From positions 1 through 58,836 of the forward strand of contig SVJY01000007.1 of assembly GCA_015068765.1 (NCBI GenBank): a stretch of DNA of 58,836 nucleotides, given 5' to 3'. Shown one piece after another: positions 1 through 8,310 of the stretch. The position numbers and the translations under genes are program-made. This DNA comes from Oscillospiraceae bacterium. Its GTDB lineage: Bacteria > Bacillota > Clostridia > UMGS1883 > UMGS1540. Below the pieces are notes generated by a model, which was given only the letters and a program-made list of their open reading frames with translations, was not told the origin of the DNA and searched no databases. Position 1 is the first letter of the stretch. Each line of letters opens with the position of its first letter.

Positions 1-2
1 CT

Positions 3-737
3 TTGGTTTTTGCATGGATGAGTATGACAGGTGAAGAAAATCCATTCTATGAATACTACGATGAAATACTTGACATTTGCCGTGAATATGATGTGACAAT
101 TTCACTTGGGGATGCTTGCCGTCCCGGATGTCTTGCCGACGCAAGTGATGTATGCCAAATTGAAGAATTGGTAAGGCTCGGCGAGCTGACAAAGCGTGCG
201 TGGGGAAGGGATGTACAGGTTATGGTGGAAGGACCGGGACATATGCCCTTAGACCAGATTGAAGCAAATATGAAGCTTCAGCAGACAATCTGTATGGGCG
301 CACCTTTTTATGTGTTAGGACCAATCGTTACCGACATTGCTCCCGGCTATGACCATATTACCTCTGCAATCGGAGGTGCATTAGCGGCATCGGCGGGTGC
401 GGCATTCCTTTGTTATGTAACGCCTGCCGAACACCTTGCACTTCCGAATGTAGAGGATGTAAAGCAAGGGATTATCGCATCTAAAATTGCGGCGCATGCG
501 GCCGACATTGCAAAGAAGATTCCGCACGCAAGGGATATGGATGACAAAATGGCAGAAGCCAGGCGAACCTTCGACTGGGAAAAGCAATGGGAATGCTCCG
601 TAGATCCTGAAACCGCAAAGAAAATCCGTGATGACAGAAAGCCTGAAATCGAGGATAGCTGTTCCATGTGCGGTAAGTTTTGTGCAGTCAGAAGCATGAA
701 CAAAGCATTAAACGGCGAACATATTGATATTTTATAA
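3..737 (+). CDS. thiC: Phosphomethylpyrimidine synthase ThiC, C-terminal part (5' end outside window)
   Basis: Radical-SAM enzyme that turns aminoimidazole ribotide into hydroxymethylpyrimidine phosphate in thiamine synthesis. The reading frame is open from the window edge, so about 245 C-terminal residues are seen and the start lies upstream. Characteristic stretches are [25 protein letters not shown] and [12 protein letters not shown], followed by the C-terminal cluster-binding cysteines CSMCGKFC. That motif is CX2CX3C here, one residue tighter than the CX2CX4C of the E. coli and Caulobacter enzymes. A short hairpin with a T run follows the stop. No other thiamine gene is visible on this side. 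Confidence 0.96.
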   Translation: MVFAWMSMTGEENPFYEYYDEILDICREYDVTISLGDACRPGCLADASDVCQIEELVRLGELTKRAWGRDVQVMVEGPGHMPLDQIEANMKLQQTICMGAPFYVLGPIVTDIAPGYDHITSAIGGALAASAGAAFLCYVTPAEHLALPNVEDVKQGIIASKIAAHAADIAKKIPHARDMDDKMAEARRTFDWEKQWECSVDPETAKKIRDDRKPEIEDSCSMCGKFCAVRSMNKALNGEHIDIL

Positions 738-744
738 AAGTATT

Positions 745-765
745 CTTGCGGTAGAGCAAGTTTTT
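745..765 (+). terminator. Weak intrinsic terminator after thiC
   Basis: CTTGC (745-749) and GCAAG (756-760) form a 5-bp stem with a 6-base loop, followed at once by five T. The stem is short, so this is only a candidate; the stronger hairpin at 775-805 may do the work. Confidence 0.35.
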
Positions 766-774
766 CAACAGTCT

Positions 775-805
775 GTAAAGCGTAGCGGTTTTTGCTACGC
801 TTTAC
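775..805. terminator. Perfect 12-bp hairpin between convergent thiC and the MocR-type gene
   Basis: GTAAAGCGTAGC (775-786) pairs perfectly with GCTACGCTTTAC (794-805) around a 7-base loop. It lies between two convergent genes and contains the stop codon of the minus-strand regulator. There is no long T run on either side, so its strength as a terminator is uncertain. Confidence 0.5.
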
Positions 806-1893
806 TTATCTCTTAATGCCTGGCGGAGTTTTCTCCTGGTTCGGTTTATATGTCTTTCAAAATCGCCGTTGTTGATGAACTCTGCAAGTACATACTGCTC
901 GAATATCGGGACTGTACATGAATAACAGCCCATCTTGTCAAAAAAGGAAGCAACAAGCTCCTTCGGCAAAACCATATAGCCGATTCGCATGGAGGGAGCT
1001 ACTGTTTTGGTAAAAGTATTCATATATATTACACTACGCATTGGCTCAAGTGAAAAAACGGTATCCTCGTTTTTGGTTGAAACCGTGAATTCTGAATCGA
1101 AATCATCTTCAATAATGAACCCGTTTCTTTCCGCAGCCCACTGTATGTATTTGATTCGTTTTGAAGCACTTGCAGTCACACCGCTCGGAAAGCTTCGGAA
1201 TGGGGTTACGTGAAGGACGGTTGCCCGGGTTTTGTTGAGTTCGGAGGCAAGAACGCCGTCCTTCCCCAGTTTCAATAAATCACAAGCGGCTCCGTTCATT
1301 TTATATACAGAGTATATTTTTTCATATGACGGATCTTCGATCGCATAGATTTTGTCACGCCCTAAAAATTGCACGATGAGGCCGTATAAGTATTCAGCAC
1401 CGGAGCCGATGATAATCTGGTCGGTAGTAACATGTATACCCTTACCTCTGGCAAGATAATCAGAGATTGCTTTTCGCAGCTCATAACATCCTGCATTCGG
1501 TGATTTTATCAGAATTTGTTCACCGTACTTGGAGATTACATTTCGCATCGTTCTGGCAAACACCGAAAACGGAAATTCGTGGCTGTTATGATAATGCGTA
1601 TGACTGACAGATATATCATGTGGATCGGGTTCTGCGATGGGTACGAAATCATTTTCGCGATAGGTAACATAATAACCGCTACGCTCTTTTGATTCGATGT
1701 ATCCTTCATCACATAGTATACTGTATGCATGCTCTACGGTAATAACACTTGTCATGGCTTCATCGGCAAGCATTCGTTTTGAAGGAAGCTTGTCCCCGTA
1801 TTTATACACCGAAAGTATTATATCTTGCCTGAGTTGTTTATAAAGTTGGATATAGGCATTTTGTTTTGAATTAAAATCGATTGCGTACTTCAT
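802..1893 (-). CDS. MocR/PdxR-type GntR regulator with aminotransferase-like domain, C-terminally short
   Basis: Transcription factor with a GntR winged helix (residues about 10-75, typical LPSKRMLADE and EGYIESKERSGYYV) fused to a fold-type I aminotransferase domain (from about 105) that acts as an effector sensor. The PLP lysine is K296 in FTKTVAP. Members of this family often sense pyridoxal phosphate. The protein stops after 363 residues at a point where relatives usually continue for roughly 90 more; only about 60 bases separate its stop from thiC, so the missing part is not hidden in another frame. It is transcribed divergently from an ECF S component, the usual arrangement of a MocR regulator and its target. 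The ribosome site GAGGAG lies unusually far (about 16 bases) from the ATG. Confidence 0.85.
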   Translation of the reverse strand: MKYAIDFNSKQNAYIQLYKQLRQDIILSVYKYGDKLPSKRMLADEAMTSVITVEHAYSILCDEGYIESKERSGYYVTYRENDFVPIAEPDPHDISVSHTHYHNSHEFPFSVFARTMRNVISKYGEQILIKSPNAGCYELRKAISDYLARGKGIHVTTDQIIIGSGAEYLYGLIVQFLGRDKIYAIEDPSYEKIYSVYKMNGAACDLLKLGKDGVLASELNKTRATVLHVTPFRSFPSGVTASASKRIKYIQWAAERNGFIIEDDFDSEFTVSTKNEDTVFSLEPMRSVIYMNTFTKTVAPSMRIGYMVLPKELVASFFDKMGCYSCTVPIFEQYVLAEFINNGDFERHINRTRRKLRQALRDK

Positions 1894-1895
1894 CT

Positions 1896-1972
1896 GGTTA
1901 TATCAAAAACTCCTCAATTGGTAATTGTGATATAATCAGATTTATTATATACTATATACAGTAATTTGTAAA
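1896..1972. promoter_or_regulatory. Overlapping divergent promoters with an inverted repeat
   Basis: Minus strand: TTTACA (complement of 1967-1972), 17-base spacer, TATAAT (complement of 1944-1949), directed to the MocR-type gene. Plus strand: TTGTGA (1925-1930), 17-base spacer, TATACT (1948-1953), directed to the ECF S component. GGTTATATCA (1896-1905) and TGATATAATC (1928-1937) form an inverted repeat matching at 9 of 10 positions; the second copy overlaps the plus-strand -35. This is the likely operator for the MocR-type regulator, by inference. Confidence 0.65.
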
Positions 1973-1985
1973 GGGGTTTTAAAAA

Positions 1986-2489
1986 ATGAAAACAAAAACG
2001 CAGAAAACAGTTATAGCGGCCCTATTTGCGGCTCTCTGCTGTGTCGCAACAATGATTATCAAAATACCGTCTCCACTGAAAGGCTATTTGAATTTAGGGG
2101 ACCCGGTTGTCCTTCTTTCCGGGTGGCTTTTATCTCCGCTTTACGGTTTTTGGGCGGCAGGTCTGGGCTCAGCACTTGCAGATGTTTTTTCGGGTTACGT
2201 TATGTATGCACCTGCTACCTTTATCATTAAAGGACTAATGGCACTTATTGCGTACTACGGCTTTAAATTTCTCGGGAACAAAATCGGGAAGCTGCCGGCA
2301 AGAATAATTAGCGGCATCTTGGCTGAAGGAATCATGATTCTGGGCTACTTCATATTTGAAGGCTTTTTGTACGGCTTGATACCGTCAATCGTGAATATAC
2401 CCGCTAACGCTATGCAGGGTGCGGCAGGATTGATTTTTGGTACAATACTTATAAAGGTGTTTGAAAAAAATAAGATTTTAACGGACTGA
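1986..2489 (+). CDS. ECF transporter S component (vitamin-related)
   Basis: Substrate-capture membrane subunit of an energy-coupling-factor transporter, which pairs with shared EcfA/A'/T proteins encoded elsewhere. The 167 residues contain about six hydrophobic segments and a central LNLGDPVVLLSGWLL block typical of the COG4720-like S family. The start is the ATG after AAGGGG. The divergent MocR-type regulator suggests a vitamin B6 substrate; the neighbouring thiC makes a thiamine pyrimidine precursor the main alternative. The sequence does not settle which. A terminator follows at 2539. Confidence 0.85.
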   Translation: MKTKTQKTVIAALFAALCCVATMIIKIPSPLKGYLNLGDPVVLLSGWLLSPLYGFWAAGLGSALADVFSGYVMYAPATFIIKGLMALIAYYGFKFLGNKIGKLPARIISGILAEGIMILGYFIFEGFLYGLIPSIVNIPANAMQGAAGLIFGTILIKVFEKNKILTD

Positions 2490-2538
2490 TTTTGTAGTGA
2501 CAGAAACAAAGATTTATATTTGTAAACCTTAAAAATTG

Positions 2539-2573
2539 AGAGCTGACGGATTTTCGTTCGGCTCTTATTTTTT
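2539..2573 (+). terminator. Intrinsic terminator after the ECF S gene
   Basis: AGAGCTGA (2539-2546) pairs with TCGGCTCT (2558-2565), eight pairs including one G-U, and is followed by TATTTTTT. Confidence 0.7.
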
Positions 2574-2681
2574 ACATGAATTTTACACCGAAGTGATTAC
2601 GGATTTTACAGTAAAGCAGTAAAATAAAAATACATTGCAGGTGGAATAATACTGCAAAAGAATAAAAGGAGGTTTTTAAAA

Positions 2682-4430
2682 ATGGATGTTTTCGATGTAC
2701 TCACGCTCATAGGGGGATTATGCCTGTTTCTTTTCGGCATGAACCTTATGGGAGGTGCTTTGGAGAGAAGTGCCGGCGGAAAGCTGGAAACAATGATCGG
2801 TAAGCTGACATCGGGTAAGCTTGCGGGCTTAATGACCGGTCTTGGTGTTACGGCGGTCATACAGAGCTCATCGGCTACAACGGTTATGGTGGTTGGCTTT
2901 GTAAACTCGCGGTTAATGAGCTTAAAACAAGCAATTCATGTTATTATGGGGGCGAACGTCGGCACAACCGTTACGGCGTGGATATTAAGTTTAAGTGGTA
3001 TTTCCGGTACTAATATTTTCTTAAAATTACTTAAGCCCTCTTCTTTTACCCCGGTGCTTGCACTTATCGGCATCATACTCTTTATGTTCATAAAGAACAA
3101 CAAGAAAAAGGATATTGGCATGGTGCTTCTCGGCTTTGCCACGCTGATGTTTGGTATGGAAACAATGACCGGGGCTGTTTCGGGATTACGAAACATTCCG
3201 GCGTTCCAAGAATTATTCCTTATGTTCAAAAACCCGATTTTAGGTGTTCTTGCAGGTGCAATTTTTACCGCCGTTATTCAGTCAAGTTCCGCTTCTGTCG
3301 GCATTTTGCAGGCACTTGCGGCGACCGGTGCCGTTTCCTACGGTGCGGCCATTCCGATTATTATGGGACAGAATATCGGAACTTGCGTTACGGCGATGAT
3401 TTCTTCGGTGGGCACAACAAAGAATGCAAAGCGAGCAGCATTTGTGCATTTATTCTTTAATGTAATCGGAACGGCGATATGCCTCGGAGCGTTTTCAATA
3501 GGAAATGCCATATTTACGCCGGCGTTGTTAAATGAATCCGCTTCGTTTGCGGGCATCGCAACAGCACATTCTATTTTCAATATTGTCTGTACCGTTCTTC
3601 TTTTGCCTTTATCGGGACTATTGGAAAAGCTTGCCTATAAGCTGGTGCCGGATGCAAAGCTTCCTGAGAAGATTTCAGAGCTTGACGACAGACTTCTCGG
3701 CACTCCCGCTATCGCATTGGAATGTGCACATAACCTCACTTTTGATATGGCTAAGGTAGCAACCGATGCACTGAAAAACAGTCTCGAGTGTCTTACAAGT
3801 TATGATAAGCTAAAGGCACAGGCTATTCGTGATGCGGAGGATAAAACTGACCACTTTGAGGACATTATCGGCACGTACCTTGTTAAAATCAGTTCAAAAC
3901 AGCTGGGAGAAAGGGAGGGCGCAACGGCAACCATGTTGCTGAAATCAATCGGAGATTTCGAGCGTATTTCGGATCATGCTGTAAATATTCTTGAATCTGC
4001 CGAAGAAATGCGAGAGAAAGGCATCGTATTCTCCGACGGTGCAAAGGCAGAGATGGATTCGTTCTCGGCAGCAACGAATGAAATTGTCACACTGTCTTAT
4101 CTTGCATTTATAGAAGAAAATGCAGAACAAGCGAATCTCGTAGAACCGCTGGAACAGGTCATAGACAGGATGAAGGAAATTCTTCGCACAAGACACATTG
4201 ACCGCTTGCGCGAGGGTGATTGCGGCATTGAGGCCGGCTTTGTTTGGAGCGATCTCATCACCAACATGGAAAGAGTTTCCGACCATTGCTCCAACATTGC
4301 AGGCTGTATTATGGATGCGAAAGAGAAAAATATGAATCTGCATGAATCCCTTAAAATGCTGAGAAGCGACAGTGCGTTTTACAGAGAAAAATACACGGAA
4401 TATACAAAAAAATACCTTTCGTTTGTGTAA
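2682..4430 (+). CDS. Na+/phosphate symporter (NptA/PNaS family) with PhoU-like C-terminal domain
   Basis: Membrane phosphate transporter with two inverted PNaS repeats; each carries the QSSSA signature of the family (AVIQSSSATTVM near residue 60 and AVIQSSSASVGI near residue 200). After about residue 340 the protein becomes a soluble helical PhoU-like domain containing the repeated ERISDHAVNI and ERVSDHCSNI motifs. PhoU-type tails are linked with regulation of phosphate entry. The ATG follows AAAGGAGG at good spacing. The two-component system starts about 110 bases downstream with its own promoter; the pairing suggests phosphate homeostasis. Confidence 0.93.
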   Translation: MDVFDVLTLIGGLCLFLFGMNLMGGALERSAGGKLETMIGKLTSGKLAGLMTGLGVTAVIQSSSATTVMVVGFVNSRLMSLKQAIHVIMGANVGTTVTAWILSLSGISGTNIFLKLLKPSSFTPVLALIGIILFMFIKNNKKKDIGMVLLGFATLMFGMETMTGAVSGLRNIPAFQELFLMFKNPILGVLAGAIFTAVIQSSSASVGILQALAATGAVSYGAAIPIIMGQNIGTCVTAMISSVGTTKNAKRAAFVHLFFNVIGTAICLGAFSIGNAIFTPALLNESASFAGIATAHSIFNIVCTVLLLPLSGLLEKLAYKLVPDAKLPEKISELDDRLLGTPAIALECAHNLTFDMAKVATDALKNSLECLTSYDKLKAQAIRDAEDKTDHFEDIIGTYLVKISSKQLGEREGATATMLLKSIGDFERISDHAVNILESAEEMREKGIVFSDGAKAEMDSFSAATNEIVTLSYLAFIEENAEQANLVEPLEQVIDRMKEILRTRHIDRLREGDCGIEAGFVWSDLITNMERVSDHCSNIAGCIMDAKEKNMNLHESLKMLRSDSAFYREKYTEYTKKYLSFV

Positions 4431-4476
4431 TTGGATTCCCCGTGCGAAAAAAAGAAAAGCCCGGAGCTTAAATTAC

Positions 4477-4505
4477 TTGCAGTCGAGCGTGAAAACAGGT
4501 ATAAT
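4477..4505 (+). promoter_or_regulatory. Sigma-A promoter for the two-component operon
   Basis: TTGCAG (4477-4482), 17-base spacer, perfect TATAAT (4500-4505). It lies upstream of the chosen response-regulator start at 4545 and argues against an upstream TTG start at 4431. Confidence 0.75.
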
Positions 4506-4544
4506 ATAAATAGAATGACGGGCGTTTACAAAGGAGAAGTGGCT

Positions 4545-5219
4545 ATGATTTGGTGTGTTGATGATGATAGTACCATCCGTGAGATTGAAGTATATGCTTT
4601 AGAACAAATGGGATTGCAGGCACGTGGCTTTGCGGACGGTGTTACAATGCTTGAAGCACTCAAAAAAGAGAAGCCTGCACTGATTGTTCTTGATGTTATG
4701 ATGCCGGAGATGGACGGCATAGAAGTGCTTAAAAAGCTTCGGGCAGAACCGATTTATAAGGATATTCCCGTGATAATGGCAACCGCAAAAGGCACGGAGA
4801 TGGATAAAATCGGCGGGCTCAACTCCGGGGCAGACGACTATCTGGTAAAGCCGTTTGGGGTTATGGAAATGGTTGCGCGTGTTAAAGCAGTTCTTCGCCG
4901 CACAACAAAGGATGTTTCTTCTTTTGATTTAACAGTAGGTCTGGTTGTCTTGAAAGAAAAGGAGCATATCGTAATCGCAGACGGGGAAAAGGTGGAGCTC
5001 ACCCATAAGGAGTTTGATATGCTCAGACTATTTATGCAGAATCCGAATATTGTGTTTTCGCGGGATAAGCTCATGAACGAAATTTGGGGTACAGATTACA
5101 TGGGCGAAAGCCGCACGGTAGATATGCATATTAAAACCCTTCGACAAAAGCTTGGGAATGCCGGCGGTCAGATTAAAACTGTGATTGGCGTTGGCTACAG
5201 ATTGGAGAGTGGCATATGA
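4545..5219 (+). CDS. OmpR/PhoB-family response regulator
   Basis: DNA-binding response regulator of 224 residues. The receiver domain shows the acidic trio at residues 6-8, the phospho-acceptor D50 (VLDVMMPEMDG) and the conserved lysine in LVKPFG. The C-terminal winged helix runs from about 125 to the end (LTHKEFDMLRLF, SRTVDMHIKTLRQKLG, GVGYRLE). The ATG at 4545 is chosen because AAAGGAGA precedes it and a promoter lies just upstream. Its stop overlaps the kinase ATG as ATGA, so the pair is translationally coupled. Position behind a Na+/phosphate symporter suggests a PhoB/PhoP-like role, which is inference. Confidence 0.93.
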   Translation: MIWCVDDDSTIREIEVYALEQMGLQARGFADGVTMLEALKKEKPALIVLDVMMPEMDGIEVLKKLRAEPIYKDIPVIMATAKGTEMDKIGGLNSGADDYLVKPFGVMEMVARVKAVLRRTTKDVSSFDLTVGLVVLKEKEHIVIADGEKVELTHKEFDMLRLFMQNPNIVFSRDKLMNEIWGTDYMGESRTVDMHIKTLRQKLGNAGGQIKTVIGVGYRLESGI

Positions 5220-6868
5220 CAAAAAAGATATTTCGCTCGATCATTACGGTGGCCCTTACTGTCCTTCTTGCAAGCATCGCCATTGCAACGAGCTTTTTAT
5301 ATGAATATTTTAACACCGCTCAGGTCAATCGGCTACAATCAGCACTTTCCCTTGTTGCCGACACGGTTAATGAGGTAGATACTGCATATTTTGAAAATTT
5401 TGATTCTACCGCTTTCCGCTTTACGATGGTAGATGCGGACGGCACCGTGCTTTACGACAGCGAATCGGATGCGACACAAATGGAAAACCATGCAGACCGT
5501 GAGGAAATTGCCGAAGCCTTCCGGGAAGGGAAGGGGAGTAGTGCGAGAAATTCCGCAACGCTTACAGAAAAGACCTTTTACGAGGCAGTCTTACTTGAAA
5601 ATGGGGATGTGCTTCGTATCTCTGTCAGTCAATTAACGGTCGGCTCCTTGATAATTGGGATGCTTCCGGCAATCTGTGCTATTATTTTAATTGCCGCAAG
5701 TGTTGCACTGATTCTTTCCCACAAAATGGCAAAGAAAGTCACAGAGCCGCTGATGCATCTTGATTTTGAATATCCCTCCGAAAACAATGCTTACGAGGAA
5801 CTTGTGCCCATACTTAACAAAATTCATACGCAGCATGAGCAGATTCGGTCACAAATGGAAACGCTTCGCCGTAAATCAGACGAGCTGGAACAGATTATTT
5901 CCTCTATGAATGAGGGACTCGTTTTGCTCGATGAGCACGGTATGGTACTTAGCATGAATACGGCGGCGAAAAAGATATTTTCCGTACGAAAAGAGGATAA
6001 GAATATTGACTTTCTTCTGGTTGACAGAACAAGCAAGATGAGTAAAGCTGTTTGGAATGCACTTGCGGGCAATCACAGTGCATATGACGAGGAGAGAGGC
6101 GGCAACCGGTACCAATTTAATATTAACCCTATTACATCTGACGGAAAAACACTTGGCGTGGTTATTCTTGCCTTTGACATTACGGAAAAAGCCTTTTCCG
6201 AGCGTAACCGACAGGAATTTACCGCTAACGTTACCCATGAATTAAAAACGCCGCTACAATCCATTATCGGTTCTGCGGAGCTTTTGGAAAACGGTTTGAT
6301 AAAACCGGAAGATGTAGGCAGATTTGTGGGGAATATCCGCAAGGAAGCCACGCGTCTGGTCAGCCTTATTAACGACATCATCCGCCTGTCTCAGTTGGAT
6401 GAAAACCATGAGGCCGAAACCGAAGCAGTGGAGCTTACAGAGGTCGCAGAAGAGGTTTTGGATGTACTTGCTGTATCGGCGGCGAAAAAAAATATTACGC
6501 TAAACATTCAAGGGGAGAATTGCACGGTATACGGCGTTCGTCGCTATATTTACGAAATTATCTATAATCTTTGCGACAATGCGATCCGTTACAATGTGGA
6601 CGGCGGTGCGGTAACGGTTTCCGTTCAAAAGGAAGAAGACCGTACAGTCATATCTGTCAGTGATACCGGCATCGGAATTGCACCTGCGCATCAATCAAGA
6701 ATTTTTGAACGCTTTTACCGTGTAGATAAAAGTCACTCTAAAGAAACGGGAGGAACAGGTCTGGGTCTTGCGATCGTAAAACACGCAGCCGCGTACCACG
6801 ATGCTGAAATTTCGCTTGAAAGCACGAAAGGAAAAGGGACAAATATTAAAATTTCCTTCAAAGGATAA
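5216..6868 (+). CDS. PhoR-like sensor histidine kinase
   Basis: Membrane sensor kinase of 550 residues, partner of the preceding response regulator. It has a transmembrane helix at about 7-29, an extracellular loop to about 140, a second helix at about 143-167, a PAS-like domain at about 225-325, a HisKA domain with phospho-acceptor H341 (NVTHELKTPLQ), and a HATPase domain with the N box NLCDNAIRYN, DTGIGIAP and GGTGLGLAIVKH. The membrane-PAS-kinase order is that of PhoR. The signal is not readable from sequence. Confidence 0.94.
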   Translation: MTKKIFRSIITVALTVLLASIAIATSFLYEYFNTAQVNRLQSALSLVADTVNEVDTAYFENFDSTAFRFTMVDADGTVLYDSESDATQMENHADREEIAEAFREGKGSSARNSATLTEKTFYEAVLLENGDVLRISVSQLTVGSLIIGMLPAICAIILIAASVALILSHKMAKKVTEPLMHLDFEYPSENNAYEELVPILNKIHTQHEQIRSQMETLRRKSDELEQIISSMNEGLVLLDEHGMVLSMNTAAKKIFSVRKEDKNIDFLLVDRTSKMSKAVWNALAGNHSAYDEERGGNRYQFNINPITSDGKTLGVVILAFDITEKAFSERNRQEFTANVTHELKTPLQSIIGSAELLENGLIKPEDVGRFVGNIRKEATRLVSLINDIIRLSQLDENHEAETEAVELTEVAEEVLDVLAVSAAKKNITLNIQGENCTVYGVRRYIYEIIYNLCDNAIRYNVDGGAVTVSVQKEEDRTVISVSDTGIGIAPAHQSRIFERFYRVDKSHSKETGGTGLGLAIVKHAAAYHDAEISLESTKGKGTNIKISFKG

Positions 6869-6921
6869 AAATGTGGCAGGCGAGGATAAATTATTCCACA
6901 GAAAAGACGAATAATTTTATC

Positions 6922-6950
6922 TTGACAATTTTTACTGCGGACAGTACAAT
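6922..6950 (+). promoter_or_regulatory. Sigma-A promoter for the LacI-sensor/LuxR-HTH gene
   Basis: TTGACA (6922-6927), 17-base spacer, TACAAT (6945-6950). It lies inside the upstream extension of the reading frame, which supports the start at 6982 rather than 6871. Confidence 0.75.
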
Positions 6951-6981
6951 GAAAAGAGAATACATGAAAAGGAGGGAGAGC

Positions 6982-8070
6982 ATGAAGCGAAATAATAATG
7001 TTTTGCATTTTGTAAAATATAAATGGCCATCCCTGGATTCAAATGTTTGGAAAAGGTTTTGCACAATATGCCACCAAAACGGAATTGTTCCGGAAATTAT
7101 CGAGATTCAAGATGAATCGGATTTCTGCGGAATGCTATCTGATCCTTTTGTAATAAACTGGAATTTCTCCCATCCTTTTTTTGGACAAATAGATCATCTG
7201 CTTCCGATGCATCGCAGTATTCTTCTTACGGAAGGTGTAGAGCCATCCTCGCGGCGAATGAGTACGGTTTCCCCCGATCTCGCACAGATTGCACGTGAAG
7301 TCATCTCGTATCTTTCGGAAGCCGGAAGAGAAAAAATCGCTCTTTTTGCCTTTGACTTTTATCTAAAAAAGCATAAGGTGTTTTCAAAAGAGGCGGAGCA
7401 GATTGGGTGTATCATCCGGGAGGAAGATGTTTTTCTGAACGATGTAAACCAGATTTCCGACTGCTTCGCCCGTCTGCTTTCCCGAATAGATAAGTATAAT
7501 GCAGTGATCTGTGCCAATGATATGGCGGCACTGTACCTTATCACGGAGCTCGCAAAATTCGGCATTCGCGTCCCGGAGGATGTTTTTGTCGTCGCACAGG
7601 GCAATTCGCTCGTTACCCAAAGTACCGTCCCCTCCATCACCAGCATCGATCTTTTATCCGAACAGCAGGTGGAGCAGTGCATAGCACTTTGGAAGCATCT
7701 GAAAAGAAACCCGGATATCATACGTGCACAGATTACGATAGGACATCGATTGGTTGTAGGAGAGAGTACTGCCGGTTTTGAACAGAAGGATAAGTGGAGA
7801 GACAAACCGCTGTACACGTATAACGAAATAGAAGAACGCGGATACGGCGAACTGGTGAAGCTGAAGAATTTTCTGAAAAACACAGACGAAGTGGATAGGA
7901 AAATCCTCCATGCCATTGCTGAAAATAAGAAATACGAGGACATCGGTGCGGAAAATTTTATGACAGCCGGTGCCATAAAATACCGTATGCGGAAAATGCT
8001 GCAAAGCTTTGGAGCGAACGACAGGCAGGAACTATTGTCCGTGCTTCAGAAATATAATATCAAGCTTTAA
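6982..8070 (+). CDS. Orphan regulator: LacI/periplasmic-binding-like sensor with C-terminal LuxR-type HTH
   Basis: Protein of 362 residues. From about 95 to 270 it matches the sugar-sensor half of LacI/GalR proteins (AVICANDMAALYLITELAKFGIRVPED split into VICANDMAA and GIRVPEDVFV, then PSITSIDL and HRLVVGEST). It lacks the N-terminal LacI helix-turn-helix. Instead residues about 308-360 resemble a GerE/LuxR HTH (DRKILHAIAENKKYEDIG, then GAIKYRMRKMLQSFGANDRQE). The start is the ATG after GGAGGGAGAG, downstream of its own promoter. No sugar transport or catabolism genes adjoin it, so the ligand and target are unknown. DNA binding is inferred from the C-terminal domain. Confidence 0.75.
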   Translation: MKRNNNVLHFVKYKWPSLDSNVWKRFCTICHQNGIVPEIIEIQDESDFCGMLSDPFVINWNFSHPFFGQIDHLLPMHRSILLTEGVEPSSRRMSTVSPDLAQIAREVISYLSEAGREKIALFAFDFYLKKHKVFSKEAEQIGCIIREEDVFLNDVNQISDCFARLLSRIDKYNAVICANDMAALYLITELAKFGIRVPEDVFVVAQGNSLVTQSTVPSITSIDLLSEQQVEQCIALWKHLKRNPDIIRAQITIGHRLVVGESTAGFEQKDKWRDKPLYTYNEIEERGYGELVKLKNFLKNTDEVDRKILHAIAENKKYEDIGAENFMTAGAIKYRMRKMLQSFGANDRQELLSVLQKYNIKL

Positions 8071-8097
8071 GAGGATAAAGAATTAATATGCTTTCGA

Positions 8098-8116
8098 GAA
8101 AAAAATGATTTTTTTC
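8098..8116 (+). terminator. A/T-only hairpin after the orphan regulator
   Basis: G plus seven A, the loop TGA, then seven T plus C form a symmetrical hairpin 28 bases after the stop codon. It could act as a weak bidirectional terminator; there is no G+C-rich stem. Confidence 0.25.
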
Positions 8117-8126
8117 AGAAAAAGTC

Positions 8127-8155
8127 TTGACAAACGAATAAGAACGTGGTAACAT
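8127..8155 (+). promoter_or_regulatory. Sigma-A promoter of the infC operon
   Basis: TTGACA (8127-8132), 17-base spacer, TAACAT (8150-8155). Confidence 0.75.
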
Positions 8156-8161
8156 ATGTAA

Positions 8162-8264
8162 AGTAGCAAGCAGGGCAAAGCCCTCACCGTATCATTTATT
8201 TTGTGCATACGGTTAATATCCACCGATATAAGGGACGGTATTGCTTGTGCGATGCCGTTTTTTT
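8162..8264 (+). promoter_or_regulatory. infC-rpmI-rplT leader with attenuator (L20-leader-like)
   Basis: A terminator is formed by ACGGTATTGC (8235-8244), loop TTGT and GCGATGCCGT (8249-8258), ten pairs with two G-U, followed by a run of T. Upstream, GCAAGCA (8166-8172) can pair with TGCTTGT (8242-8248), which overlaps the terminator arm and loop, so the two structures exclude each other. A further hairpin, ACCGTAT with ATACGGT, lies between. In Firmicutes this operon is repressed by L20 through such a leader (Rfam L20_leader); matching this sequence to that model is inference. Confidence 0.7.
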
Positions 8265-8310
8265 ATATATAAAACACGAGGTGCTTATTTTACTTTAGGG
8301 GGTGCTGTAT

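Noticed and set aside
740-801. Frameshifted remainder of the MocR-type C-terminal domain
   Set aside because: Only about 60 bases remain before thiC ends and no frame encodes it.
6871-6981. Longer N-terminus for the LacI-sensor/LuxR gene starting at 6871
   Set aside because: A good sigma-A promoter (6922-6950) and a ribosome site lie within the extension.
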